Source: Nitrospinaceae bacterium
GTDB taxonomy: Bacteria > Nitrospinota > Nitrospinia > Nitrospinales > Nitrospinaceae
Direction: 5' to 3'
Length of the DNA stretch: 64,000 nt
Assembly: GCA_029261535.1 (NCBI GenBank)
Contig: JAJDBF010000078.1
Coordinates: 1 to 64,000, forward strand
The notes beneath the pieces were generated by a model. That model had not been told where the DNA came from and ran no database searches. It saw only the letters and a list, made by a program, of their open reading frames with translations. Within the stretch, counting starts at the first letter, position 1, and each line of letters starts with the position of its first letter. The position numbers and the translations under genes were made by a program. Below, piece by piece: positions 63,994 through 64,000 of the stretch.

Positions 63994-64000
63994 GCATGCC

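Overview
This is a chromosomal window of about 50% GC from a free-living, flagellated, diderm bacterium. It carries outer-membrane beta-barrels, lipoprotein maturation genes (lgt, lspA), an RND efflux system, BtuFDC-type import and flagellar fliD/fliS. An oxygen-dependent route to 5,6-dimethylbenzimidazole (a BluB domain) and lysine/murein precursor synthesis through LL-diaminopimelate aminotransferase point to an aerobic or microaerobic member of a deep-branching lineage. A Nitrospinota-like organism is my best guess from gene content, but that is inference, not a match I could run.

Layout. 1-2.1 kb: the 3' end of an IS30-type transposase, a small membrane protein, an MtfA-type peptidase and a repeat-filled spacer. 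2.1-7.8 kb: a plus-strand information-processing block (holB, PSP1/ricT-like, metG, a TatD-radical SAM fusion, a DUF423 protein) whose order resembles the holB-yaaT-metS-tatD neighbourhood of Firmicutes. 7.8-12.2 kb: an RlmM-like methyltransferase and envelope proteins of unknown function. 12.4-18.4 kb: a 1113-residue membrane/coiled-coil protein, a HExxH peptidase with TPRs and a MoxR ATPase, a compact uncharacterised envelope module. 18.6-24.6 kb: a DEDD exonuclease, fliD-fliS behind a near-perfect sigma-28 promoter, HspQ, a pentapeptide-repeat protein and a beta-barrel. 24.7-26.3 kb: lemA plus a GIDE-type protein with an EF-hand. 26.3-32.2 kb (minus): M50 protease, trpS, ileS, lspA, lgt. 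32.4-36.8 kb: an acidic membrane-anchored protein with a MinD/ParA ATPase, a CCA/poly(A) polymerase-family enzyme and a serine esterase.

36.9-45.9 kb is the cobalamin locus: a cobalamin riboswitch, btuF-btuD-btuC, cobQ, cobS, a CobU-BluB fusion, then a calcium-binding-like repeat protein and a lipoprotein cytochrome c, then cobT. Together these import corrinoids, amidate the ring, activate the side chain, make and activate dimethylbenzimidazole, and join the nucleotide loop. 46-54.3 kb: a beta-barrel, dapL, folK, a minus-strand tmk-ubiX-cysteine desulfurase-thiI operon, and a DnaJ-like protein. 54.4-59.7 kb: an RND efflux pair with a membrane protein. 59.7-64 kb: a B12-binding-type radical SAM protein, a cupin, tRNA-Pro(GGG), a lipocalin, a second pentapeptide protein and a GlpE-like rhodanese.

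The most noteworthy points are the CobU-BluB fusion, the redox/calcium-type pair inside the B12 operon, a dispersed ~100-bp palindromic element with compensatory stem changes, a second family of mosaic intergenic repeats, and the large-membrane-protein/peptidase/MoxR module.
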